Assembly (NCBI GenBank): GCA_938049795.1
Contig: CALLCD010000206.1
Span: 1 to 13,182 of the forward strand
From: an uncultured Hyphomonadaceae bacterium
GTDB lineage: Bacteria > Pseudomonadota > Alphaproteobacteria > Caulobacterales > Hyphomonadaceae
Length of the DNA stretch: 13,182 nucleotides
Direction: 5' to 3'
Made by a program: the position numbers and the translations under genes. Of this stretch, positions 1 to 7,391 are shown piece after piece. Each line of letters begins with the position of its first letter. The stretch's first letter is position 1. The notes under the pieces were generated by a model, which saw nothing but the letters and a program-made list of their open reading frames with translations, ran no database searches and was not told the origin of the DNA.

Positions 1-7
1 AGAACTC

Positions 8-1261
8 ATGAGCGATTACACATCCGATTTCCTGCGCACGCTAGACGCTCGCGGTTACCTAAAGCAAGTCACCCATACCGAAGAACTCGACACCTATTGC
101 AAAACGGGTGTGCCGGTTTGCTATTATGGGTGCGATGCAACCGCCAGCAGCCTCCATGTCGGCTCGCTCGTCGGCATCATGACCTTGCGCCATTTCCAGC
201 GTGCGGGCGGCAAACCGATTGTCCTGATCGGCGGCGGCACCACAAAGGTTGGCGATCCGACGGACAAGGAAAAATCACGCCCGATCCTGACCGAAGCCGA
301 GATCGAGAAAAACGCCGCTGGCATCCGCAAAGCCTTCGAACCGTTCCTGACATTCGGCGACGGCCCAACCGATGCCGTCATGGTCAACAATGATGACTGG
401 CTCGCGGGCATCCACTATATCGACTTCCTCCGCGAGATCGGCAAATTCTTCTCGATCAACACAATGGTCAAACAGGACACCGTTGCGCGCCGTCTCAAGA
501 ACGAGCAGCCCTATACATTTCTCGAGTTCAATTACACGCTCCTGCAAGCCTATGATTTTCTCGAATTGTCCCGCACCCGCAATTGCTTCTTACAGGTCGG
601 CGGCTCGGACCAATGGGGCAATATCGTCGCTGGCATCGACCTCGTCCACAAAGCCGATGGCGGCGACGCGTTCGGGCTAACCTGGCCGCTGATCACCACA
701 GCGTCGGGCGGCAAAATGGGAAAGACGGCCGAAGGCGCGGTGTGGCTGAACGCCGACATGAAAACGCCCTACGAATACTGGCAATTCTGGCGCAACACCG
801 AAGACGCCGATGTCGGCCGCTTCCTGAAACTCTTCACCGACGTGCCGCTTACAGACATTGCCACGCTCGAAGCCCTTGAAGGCGCAGACATAAACCAAGC
901 CAAAATCGCCCTCGCCAATGCCGCCACCAGCCTGCTGCACGGCGAAGAGGCCGCCCGCGCTTCCGAACAGGCCGCAGCCGCCGTATTCGCAAATGGTGGA
1001 CATGCCGAAGCCTTGCCAACCGTTGATGTGCCCAGCGCAGACCTTGAAGCGGGCATGCTCGTCGCCGCGGCCTTCAGCGCCGCAGGCCTGACCAAATCAA
1101 ACGGCGACGCACGGCGCATGATCAAACAGGGCGCAGCCAAAGTAAACGATGTTACCGTAAGCGATCAGAACGCAACCATCACGCTCGCCGACGCCACCGC
1201 AGACGGCGCGGTCAAACTCTCCGCTGGCAAAAAACGCCACGCGCTTATTCGTCCGGTCTAG
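8..1261 (+). CDS. tyrS: Tyrosyl-tRNA synthetase
   Basis: This cytoplasmic class I aminoacyl-tRNA synthetase activates tyrosine with ATP and loads it onto tRNA-Tyr. The 417-residue length is normal for the bacterial TyrRS family. The HIGH-type signature reads HVGS at residues 50-53, the tyrosine/ATP-site segment QVGGSDQWGN lies at 196-205, and the KMSKS-type loop is KMGKT at 236-240, a family-typical variant. Residues from about 345 to 415 form the C-terminal S4-like tRNA-binding domain. The start is the ATG at position 8; only seven bases precede it, so its ribosome-binding site and promoter cannot be judged. Its last 17 bp overlap the end of the convergent AsmA-like gene. The identification is secure. 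Confidence 0.97.
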   Translation: MSDYTSDFLRTLDARGYLKQVTHTEELDTYCKTGVPVCYYGCDATASSLHVGSLVGIMTLRHFQRAGGKPIVLIGGGTTKVGDPTDKEKSRPILTEAEIEKNAAGIRKAFEPFLTFGDGPTDAVMVNNDDWLAGIHYIDFLREIGKFFSINTMVKQDTVARRLKNEQPYTFLEFNYTLLQAYDFLELSRTRNCFLQVGGSDQWGNIVAGIDLVHKADGGDAFGLTWPLITTASGGKMGKTAEGAVWLNADMKTPYEYWQFWRNTEDADVGRFLKLFTDVPLTDIATLEALEGADINQAKIALANAATSLLHGEEAARASEQAAAAVFANGGHAEALPTVDVPSADLEAGMLVAAAFSAAGLTKSNGDARRMIKQGAAKVNDVTVSDQNATITLADATADGAVKLSAGKKRHALIRPV

Positions 1262-4200
1262 GCTCAGACGGTTCAATCGGGGGCAGGTCTTCTGTCTCCG
1301 GCGATTCGAAAATACGCCGCAGCACGCCGGGCGTAATCGCCGAGAGCGGATTGACCGACACCTGCGCCCGCTCGAGCGTCCCCTCGACCCCATAGCGCAA
1401 TGAGAACACGCCCTCACCATCGCGACTGACAAACAAATCCCCGATCAGCGGCAAACCGCCCAGCGCGGAATTGACCCCGAAGCTTGGCACCAGAACGCCA
1501 TCAATATCGAGATCCCCCTCGGACGGATTGATCCAGCCCTTCGCCGTCATGCCCAGAGCCGGACCCGACGCCCGCGCGCCGACAATCATATAGCGCCCAT
1601 CCTTGATGCTCAGCGGCACCTCGATGTTCGAAAACAGGATGCCGTCCCCCGTCAGCGTATCAGACAGTCCCCGCAGCGACGCAATCGACAGGATCTGCGT
1701 AATCACAGGCGCCTCGACCAGACGGCCATCCGTGATCACAACGCGCACTTGTGTTGGCAAGTCATCGCTCCCCACAGTTCCTGTCACCTGCAACTCGCCA
1801 CCGCGAATAAGCTCGCGGTCAAACAACAGGTTCGGCAAAAACGCTGCATCCTCGCTCGTCACCAGAAACGCCGGATCGCCAAGCCCGCTGGCATCATACG
1901 CCGCACTTAGTGCGCTGCCATTGTCGAGCTTGCCTTGCACGTCCACCGTTTGCAGCCCATCCTCGGTCGCCGACAATGCAAAGCGCGCATCCGATAAATC
2001 AATGTCTCGCCCCAGAACAAGCTTCGAAATATCCGCCTTAAGGGAGATATCGCCAAAATCCGCCTTGGCCGTGTCCGTTCCGCTACCGATCTGGGTGAAG
2101 TTTGGCACCAATTGCGACAAGTCCAGCAAATCCCCCTCGACATCAAAGCTGAGCCCGCCAGTCTCGGACCTGATCGCAGTTCCGCCGAGATCAAACCTAT
2201 CTGCCAGCCGCGCGCGGTCTATATCAGCCCCGATCAGCTTACCATCTTCGGCCAGACTGATCGCCCCCTCAAGCGATGCCTCCGGCGCACTAAACACCAC
2301 CCGCGCTGACAAAGCCGCTCCCTCCGAGCGCTCATAGGCCACATTCGCAATCGCCGCCTCCCCCGCCGGTTTGATCCAGCCCAGTTCGGCCACATCCAGC
2401 CTTGCCTCCTGAAAATCCAGATCAATCGCGGCGGTCTGCAACGCCGTCCCGCGCAAAGTGCCCTCAATGTCCATCGGCACACTGCCCGTCATATAAGCGC
2501 GCCCCGACACACCAAGATGATTGAGCAGGTCCGGCGTTAAAACACTAGACGCCGTAACCACGGCCGGCGGGGCATCAGGACCAAAGGGAAGCGTCCAGTC
2601 ATAGCTCACCGACGAACTTTGCAAAATACCATCCCCGAATATGCGCATTCCAGTCTGGTCGAACTCGACTTGCGCCGCACTCCCGGTCAGGGCCAGCCCG
2701 GCAAACACATTCTCCAACCCGCCCTCGCTAAGCTGCGCTTCTCCTTGGTAACGGATCGACGACAGAGGCGCATCCGGAATGGCGGGGCGTCGAAGTTCAA
2801 GTTGCAGATCGGCGTCCCCTAAAACACTCGCAGGATTGAAACCACTGCGCGCCTGGAGCTGCAAACGGCTGTCACTGATCATCTGCACCAGATTGGTCGC
2901 GGGCCCTGTCCCTTCCACCATGAGGATCATATCCGCCCCCGCCGGCGCGAGCTGTGGATAGGCGACGCTACCCCGACTGATTTGCCATTCGCCGAGCCGT
3001 CCACCCGCAAATTCGATCGTCGCTGAATTGCCAGTCATCCGACCCGAAATCGCAGCGCCAGAAACCGTCGGAACATCTCGCAATGGTTTGACGCTGATCG
3101 TCTCACCCGTAAACGTGGCCTCGAGCGCTTCGTCTGCAAGATGACCTTCCGCTGCACTATCACGCGATATGTCGAGCGTGAGATTAGCCCCCGTAATCGT
3201 GCCGACCTGAACATTACGGCTGACAAATCCACGTGCACCTTTGGCTTGGCGCGTGGGCCAGAACCGCAGGAGATCCTCAACCGACAATCCACCTGTCATA
3301 GCGGCGGTCACGGTCGCCTCAACGGGCAACTCACCATCGGTTCTGTCCGCCGTCGCCTTGATTTGTCCGGCGGCGCTGATATCGGCAACATGTTCCTGAC
3401 CGGCAAACCGGAACGCAAACCGATCAAGATCCAGCATCCGGTCCGCCAGCGAGGCGCGCCCCTTGGCCTCGACCGATTGCAGTGGCCACGGCGTGTCAAA
3501 AAAGGATGTCAGATCAACAACCAACCCGTCGCTAGCAAAAGAAAAACTCCGCGCACCGTCTCCATTCACCACGTCCTCAATCGCTATCGTCATCGGCCCG
3601 CTCACCCAGGTCGAGGCAAGCTCCCCAATCTCGATTGTGATCCGGTCTTCACCGAGCGTATAATTGCCCCCGAGCGACAAGGCCGAAACATCGAACGGCG
3701 CACCGAACTCTTCCACCCGTCCCGCGCCGGCCCTCAAGCCAAATTGCAAATCCTCAAGGCCCCGCGCCTCAGAGACCCGAAAGGCGAGACTTGCATCACT
3801 GGCAAACCCCTCCAGCACGCCATCATAAGCCGGGATCATGTCGAAAACAGATTCCAGCGACCAATCCAGAAACCCGATCTCCGCAGTAAGCTGGGAATAG
3901 TCCGGCGGCGCAGCCAGCGCGATTGTGAACCGTCCGGGCGCATCGGCAACAGAGGTGTTATGTCCCCCTGCCAATATCTCGATCCCATCTGCGCCGCGCC
4001 GAAGATCGCCATACGCTTGGGTCAACCTCGCAATCTCGGTCCCGCCCTCACGCTCGACAACCAGATCGAAATCCGAAAATACGATGGTCTGTAGCGCCAA
4101 ACCGCCGGCATCCTCACGCAAGGTCGCGAGCACATCGGTCAATCCCGTCTCGGCAAGGCTCAACCAGTCAGTCCGCTCCTCTTCACTACGCGCCCGTGGC

Positions 4201-4631
4201 TCCGCAGCACCAATGGGATCGCCTGCAACCGTCCAGTGTCCATCCTCAACCCGCGCCATAATCCAGCCACGCTCCAGGACCAGCCCGATAGGTTCGACTT
4301 GCCCCCGCAAGAGCGCTGCGACATCGACCAATATCTCGACATTTTCCGCATTGGCAGCCAATTCACCTTCGGCATCGAACACATCGAGATTGGTCGCGAC
4401 CACAATCGCGCGGCGTTCTGATGACAACCATTGAAGCGAGATGTCTCCCAAGGCGACTCTGCGGCCGTCCCGCACATTCGAGATCGCCTCCTCAATATCC
4501 GATTTTGCAAAGCCGAGGCTCATCGGCCCCGAAGACAGCCGCATCGCCAGACCGACGCCCGCAAGAAGGATAAGAATGATGATCGCTCCCAGCGCTTCGA
4601 CAAAAATAATGCGTGCTGTCTGGCGAACCAA
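1245..4631 (-). CDS. AsmA-like / DUF3971 (YhdP-type) membrane-anchored protein
   Basis: This 1128-residue protein has one N-terminal membrane anchor (about residues 10-30) followed by a very long periplasmic region of alternating short beta-strand-like segments, as in the AsmA/YhdP/TamB group. The C-terminal block at about 1039-1100 (GDLDIDG, VNSALGGLPLIGDLF, GEGVFSLRYGVEG, VSVNPLSAITPG) is the characteristic AsmA-like C-terminal region of alphaproteobacterial DUF3971 proteins. An acidic, proline-rich tail follows. In enterobacteria, YhdP and relatives carry or regulate phospholipid flow to the outer membrane; the same role here is inference from family. The start is TTG at 4631-4629, supported by AAGGAGG seven bases upstream. 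It is divergent from bcp across 85 bp and overlaps tyrS at the 3' end by 17 bp. Long plus-strand reading frames inside it are shadows. Confidence 0.88.
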   Translation of the reverse strand: MVRQTARIIFVEALGAIIILILLAGVGLAMRLSSGPMSLGFAKSDIEEAISNVRDGRRVALGDISLQWLSSERRAIVVATNLDVFDAEGELAANAENVEILVDVAALLRGQVEPIGLVLERGWIMARVEDGHWTVAGDPIGAAEPRARSEEERTDWLSLAETGLTDVLATLREDAGGLALQTIVFSDFDLVVEREGGTEIARLTQAYGDLRRGADGIEILAGGHNTSVADAPGRFTIALAAPPDYSQLTAEIGFLDWSLESVFDMIPAYDGVLEGFASDASLAFRVSEARGLEDLQFGLRAGAGRVEEFGAPFDVSALSLGGNYTLGEDRITIEIGELASTWVSGPMTIAIEDVVNGDGARSFSFASDGLVVDLTSFFDTPWPLQSVEAKGRASLADRMLDLDRFAFRFAGQEHVADISAAGQIKATADRTDGELPVEATVTAAMTGGLSVEDLLRFWPTRQAKGARGFVSRNVQVGTITGANLTLDISRDSAAEGHLADEALEATFTGETISVKPLRDVPTVSGAAISGRMTGNSATIEFAGGRLGEWQISRGSVAYPQLAPAGADMILMVEGTGPATNLVQMISDSRLQLQARSGFNPASVLGDADLQLELRRPAIPDAPLSSIRYQGEAQLSEGGLENVFAGLALTGSAAQVEFDQTGMRIFGDGILQSSSVSYDWTLPFGPDAPPAVVTASSVLTPDLLNHLGVSGRAYMTGSVPMDIEGTLRGTALQTAAIDLDFQEARLDVAELGWIKPAGEAAIANVAYERSEGAALSARVVFSAPEASLEGAISLAEDGKLIGADIDRARLADRFDLGGTAIRSETGGLSFDVEGDLLDLSQLVPNFTQIGSGTDTAKADFGDISLKADISKLVLGRDIDLSDARFALSATEDGLQTVDVQGKLDNGSALSAAYDASGLGDPAFLVTSEDAAFLPNLLFDRELIRGGELQVTGTVGSDDLPTQVRVVITDGRLVEAPVITQILSIASLRGLSDTLTGDGILFSNIEVPLSIKDGRYMIVGARASGPALGMTAKGWINPSEGDLDIDGVLVPSFGVNSALGGLPLIGDLFVSRDGEGVFSLRYGVEGTLERAQVSVNPLSAITPGVLRRIFESPETEDLPPIEPSEPRPDE

Positions 4632-4639
4632 GCGGAATC

Positions 4640-4646
4640 CTCCTTA
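4640..4646 (-). promoter_or_regulatory. Strong ribosome-binding site fixing the TTG start of the AsmA-like gene
   Basis: On the minus strand AAGGAGG sits here, followed by a seven-base spacer (ATTCCGC) and TTG. It is a near-perfect Shine-Dalgarno sequence, and no ATG or GTG lies at comparable distance in this frame, so it decides the start of the 1128-residue protein. Confidence 0.8.
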
Positions 4647-4716
4647 ACTGGCGCGATGAAAGGCGTCTATTCCAGATGTAGGCCGCCGCCCGAAGAACCG
4701 CCATAGGAAAAACCAC

Positions 4717-5217
4717 ATGACATCTCCACTATCTATCGGCCAAAAGGCACCGGATTTCGATTTAGCCGCGACCAATCCATCAAAACCCGATGTCAGCGGG
4801 CGCGTAAAACGCGATGACTTCGCCGGACAATACCTCATCTTGTACTTCTACCCCAGAGACAACACCCCCGGCTGCACAACCCAAGCCCTCGCCTTTACCC
4901 AGCACAGAGAGGCCTTCGCGGCCGAAAATGCGGCCATTCTGGGTATCTCCGCCGACTCACTCGCCTCTCACGAGAAATTTGCGGACAAAAAGAATTTGGG
5001 CATCCCGCTTGGAGCCGATGACTCACTAGAAGTTTGCAAAGCCTATAACGTCTGGGTTGAGAAAAAGATGTATGGCAAAACCTTTATGGGAATACAGAGA
5101 ACCACATTCCTTATCTCCCCGCAGCAGAAGATCCTCCATGTCTGGAATAAAGTTAAGGTAAAAGAACACGTTACTGATGTTTTATCGGTTTTGGCGCGTG
5201 CAAAAGGAGATCGTTAA
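4717..5217 (+). CDS. bcp: Thioredoxin-dependent thiol peroxidase (Bcp/PrxQ-type peroxiredoxin)
   Basis: This small cytoplasmic peroxiredoxin of 166 residues reduces hydrogen peroxide and organic hydroperoxides, usually with electrons from thioredoxin. The active-site stretch FYPRDNTPGCTT places the peroxidatic cysteine at residue 53, with the conserved Thr and Pro of the PxxxTxxC motif. The QRTTFLI segment near residue 128 supplies the conserved arginine. There is no cysteine five residues after Cys53, the resolving position of E. coli Bcp; the only other cysteine is Cys107. The enzyme therefore uses another resolving thiol or works as a 1-Cys type. The ATG at 4717 has an AGGA eight to nine bases upstream. 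It is divergent from the AsmA-like gene, an arrangement I recall from other Alphaproteobacteria. Confidence 0.95.
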   Translation: MTSPLSIGQKAPDFDLAATNPSKPDVSGRVKRDDFAGQYLILYFYPRDNTPGCTTQALAFTQHREAFAAENAAILGISADSLASHEKFADKKNLGIPLGADDSLEVCKAYNVWVEKKMYGKTFMGIQRTTFLISPQQKILHVWNKVKVKEHVTDVLSVLARAKGDR

Positions 5218-5238
5218 CCCTTTCTCTTTATTAAATTG

Positions 5239-5256
5239 GCGTATGGAATCCATCGC
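5239..5256 (+). terminator. Hairpin 22 bp after bcp, weak terminator candidate
   Basis: GCG-t-ATGG pairs with CCAT-CGC around an AAT loop, giving seven base pairs with one bulged T. No T-run follows directly; a TTTT occurs only about ten bases later, so it may only protect the 3' end of the bcp transcript. Confidence 0.25.
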
Positions 5257-5382
5257 GCAATCACACTTTTGTCAGAATTCCTGCCAACAGGTGAAAAATA
5301 TTTCTTCCATATGTCATTCCACCCTTCAAATCCCGCTATTGTTGGGCTATTGTGCGGAAGGGAGTGCGCTTCGGGCTTAAAC

Positions 5383-5411
5383 CTGACAGCGCTTACGGGT
5401 CTGTTCGTAAT
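5383..5411 (+). promoter_or_regulatory. Possible promoter of the M23 peptidase-bactofilin operon
   Basis: CTGACA (5383-5388) resembles a -35 box and CGTAAT (5406-5411) a -10 box, with 17 bases between. Transcription would begin near 5418, downstream of the upstream TTG (5414) and about ten bases before the ATG at 5429. That agrees with 5429 as the start codon but leaves a very short leader. This is a match by eye only; the rest of 5218-5382 shows no stronger candidate. Confidence 0.3.
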
Positions 5412-5428
5412 AGTTGGTGAGTGAAAAA

Positions 5429-6652
5429 ATGGCAAAACTGCAAGACAAAGCAACGACTCTTGTTGAGCGCATTTTTCCCGAACGACAGATTTACCATCGC
5501 AGCGGCGGCACAGTTAACTATATATCCATTTCGCCCTTGCAACAATCCATTATGGCCATCGGAGGTGGAGCCGTCGCCTTGTGGTGCATTTTCGCAACAG
5601 CCGCTTTCATGCTCGGCTCGCCCGGCGGCGTCATGAATTCAGATCTGGCGCAAGAGAACGCCAAACTCGAGCGCTGGTTCAAAGAAGCCGTCGCAAAAGA
5701 GGAATTGTCAAAATCCCTCCTGTTGGATCGCGCCGAAGCTTTTGCGCTTGCGACAGATGAATTGGAAGCACGCCATGAGCGTCTCAAACTTGTGCTTGAA
5801 GCTCTGGCTGGTAGCGAGGAGTTAGAAATCTCAGCTCTGCGGGGCAATGGCGCTGAAATGTTGATCGAAGCGTCAATCGACAATTCCGACCCCCGCCAAG
5901 CTCGTGAACACATCATAGAGGCGGCGGGAATCGAAGTTGTCGGCGTTCGGGCCAAGATTAGCCGTCTCGAAGCCGAGCAGAACCAGTTCCTGAATGCGGC
6001 AGAAAACCTTGCCGTTGCCCGTGCAGAAAAAGCGCGCGGCATATTGCAGTTAACCGGCGTTGGCGTAAACCGGATCGTGGACACAGGATCAGCCGTTGGC
6101 GGACCGCTGGTCGATATGTTGGCGCTCAGCGCTGGCGAGGCCACGACACCGTCCGACCGCGCCTTCTCCGAACGGGTCATACAAGTCGGTGCGCGGCTTG
6201 AAGAAGCCCGCCATTTCGAAAGCCTCGTTGACAGCATGCCGCTTGCATATCCGTCATCGGTCCCTTTGCGGATCACATCAAATTACGGTTTTCGCGCAGA
6301 CCCCTTCTCCCGCAGATCAGCCTGGCATGGCGGTATTGATATGGGTGCAGGCGCTTATAGTCGCCGTGTTCCGATCACCGCAGCCGGTCCCGGAACGGTC
6401 GCATTTGCTGGCCGCAAGAGCGGATATGGGCGCGTTGTCTATATTGATCATGGCAATGGGTTTCAGTCGCGTTATGGACATTTGGCCTCGATCAGTGTCA
6501 GTAATGGAGATGTCGTTGCCATTGGTGACACATTAGGAATAATGGGCAGTTCCGGTCGTTCAACGGGGCGCCACCTCCATTTCGAGGTATTGTTTCAGAA
6601 CAAAGCTTATGAACCGAGTAAATTTTTGAAGGCAGGTCAATATGTTCACTAA
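5429..6652 (+). CDS. Membrane-anchored M23 (LytM-type) peptidoglycan endopeptidase, LmdC-like
   Basis: This 407-residue zinc endopeptidase is predicted to cut peptide cross-links of peptidoglycan in the periplasm. A cytoplasmic N-terminal tail (residues 1-40, basic, with PERQIYHRSGG) resembles the DUF5930-type start seen on alphaproteobacterial M23 proteins. A membrane helix (about 43-63) and a long charged, coiled-coil-prone stalk (about 72-265) follow. The M23 domain (about 280-402) has all expected residues: His300 and Asp304 in HGGID, His351 in GHL, and His382/His384 in HLH, so it should be active. I chose ATG 5429 because GGTGAG lies seven bases upstream; TTG 5414 and GTG 5417 are in-frame alternatives. 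It overlaps the bactofilin gene by 11 bp, so the two are probably co-translated. I recall a similar pair, LmdC with BacA, described in Hyphomonas neptunium. Confidence 0.92.
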   Translation: MAKLQDKATTLVERIFPERQIYHRSGGTVNYISISPLQQSIMAIGGGAVALWCIFATAAFMLGSPGGVMNSDLAQENAKLERWFKEAVAKEELSKSLLLDRAEAFALATDELEARHERLKLVLEALAGSEELEISALRGNGAEMLIEASIDNSDPRQAREHIIEAAGIEVVGVRAKISRLEAEQNQFLNAAENLAVARAEKARGILQLTGVGVNRIVDTGSAVGGPLVDMLALSAGEATTPSDRAFSERVIQVGARLEEARHFESLVDSMPLAYPSSVPLRITSNYGFRADPFSRRSAWHGGIDMGAGAYSRRVPITAAGPGTVAFAGRKSGYGRVVYIDHGNGFQSRYGHLASISVSNGDVVAIGDTLGIMGSSGRSTGRHLHFEVLFQNKAYEPSKFLKAGQYVH

Positions 6653-7217
6653 GACAAAAGGGTCCGATCCGGCAGCAGCCACCAGCACACCGGCACAAAG
6701 CGCGGTACGTTCGGCAGCAAGCAAACCGATGGCCCGATCTGCCCCCTCAATTATCTCCGCAGACATGACCATTCGGGGCTCCATCCAATCGGCCGGCGAA
6801 ATGCAAATCGACGGTAACATTGAAGGCGATGTGACCGCATCATCCCTGACCATCGGACAGACTGGGGCGATCACTGGCGAGGTCCGCGCAGAATCAGTTG
6901 TTGTTCGCGGCAAGGTCATTGGCTCAATCCGCGCCCGCAAAGTCGAGCTTGAAACTGGCTCACGCGTCGAAGGCGACATCTTGCACGCCTCTTTGTCTAT
7001 CCAGTCAAACGCCGTGTTCGAAGGTCAGGTCAAACATGCAGACGATCCCTTGAAATCGTCAACATTACCGACACCGGGCGCAGAGACGTCCTCCGCTTCG
7101 TCATCTTCAAAAGGCATGGAGACCGTCGCATCCTCGAAAGCGGCAGAAGCGCCCGCTGACAGGCCCGCAACAACGGTGCCAGTCAAAACTGGATTTGGGC
7201 CCGCCTCGTCCAACTAG
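6642..7217 (+). CDS. bacA: Bactofilin cytoskeletal protein
   Basis: Bactofilins polymerise without nucleotide into membrane-associated filaments that position cell-wall enzymes. The protein has 191 residues. A flexible Ala/Ser/Pro-rich N-terminus (1-35) is followed by the bactofilin beta-helix domain (about 36-131), visible as short repeats with regularly spaced Gly and hydrophobic residues (GSIQSAGEMQIDGNIEGDV, ITGEVRAESVVVRGKVIGSI, VEGDILHASLSIQ). A disordered Ser/Thr/Pro-rich tail completes it. There is no transmembrane helix; membrane contact, if any, would be through the N-terminus (MFTKTKG). The ATG at 6642 lies inside the last codons of the M23 gene, with AAGG nine bases upstream. Overlap with a peptidase gene points to a scaffold-hydrolase partnership in cell shape. 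Confidence 0.95.
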   Translation: MFTKTKGSDPAAATSTPAQSAVRSAASKPMARSAPSIISADMTIRGSIQSAGEMQIDGNIEGDVTASSLTIGQTGAITGEVRAESVVVRGKVIGSIRARKVELETGSRVEGDILHASLSIQSNAVFEGQVKHADDPLKSSTLPTPGAETSSASSSSKGMETVASSKAAEAPADRPATTVPVKTGFGPASSN

Positions 7218-7365
7218 CTGGTTTTAGCCTGTTCCAAATGGCGAAACATTCCGGCGAACGACCCCGCATGTCGCAACGAAAAGCCGTACGCGAAATTGTG
7301 CAAGCCGGTTTTGGGGTCGACCTCTTTATGAAGCGGTGCTGGACGCCCAACTGAAAATCATGGCT

Positions 7366-7388
7366 CTGATGCGACAGGCTCAGTTTTT
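7366..7388 (+). terminator. Candidate intrinsic terminator of the M23-bactofilin operon
   Basis: CTGA-t-GC (7366-7372) pairs with GCTCAG (7378-7383) around a GACAG loop, giving six base pairs with one bulged T, directly followed by TTTTT (7384-7388). It lies three bases before the prfB stop codon on the opposite strand and has a T-run only in the plus direction. The stem is short, so strength is uncertain. Confidence 0.4.
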
Positions 7389-7391
7389 GCG

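Noticed and set aside
1603..2337. 244-codon plus-strand open frame opposite the AsmA-like gene
   Set aside because: The Ser/Pro/Arg-rich composition is typical of an antisense shadow, with no domain and no ribosome-binding site noted.
3141..4094. 317-codon plus-strand open frame opposite the AsmA-like gene
   Set aside because: It lies wholly antisense to a well-supported gene, and the product is Arg/Pro-rich with no recognisable domain; it is a shadow of high-G+C codon use.
5518..6276. 252-codon minus-strand open frame opposite the M23 gene
   Set aside because: It is antisense to a gene with clear motifs and its composition is Ser/Arg/Ala-rich and shadow-like.
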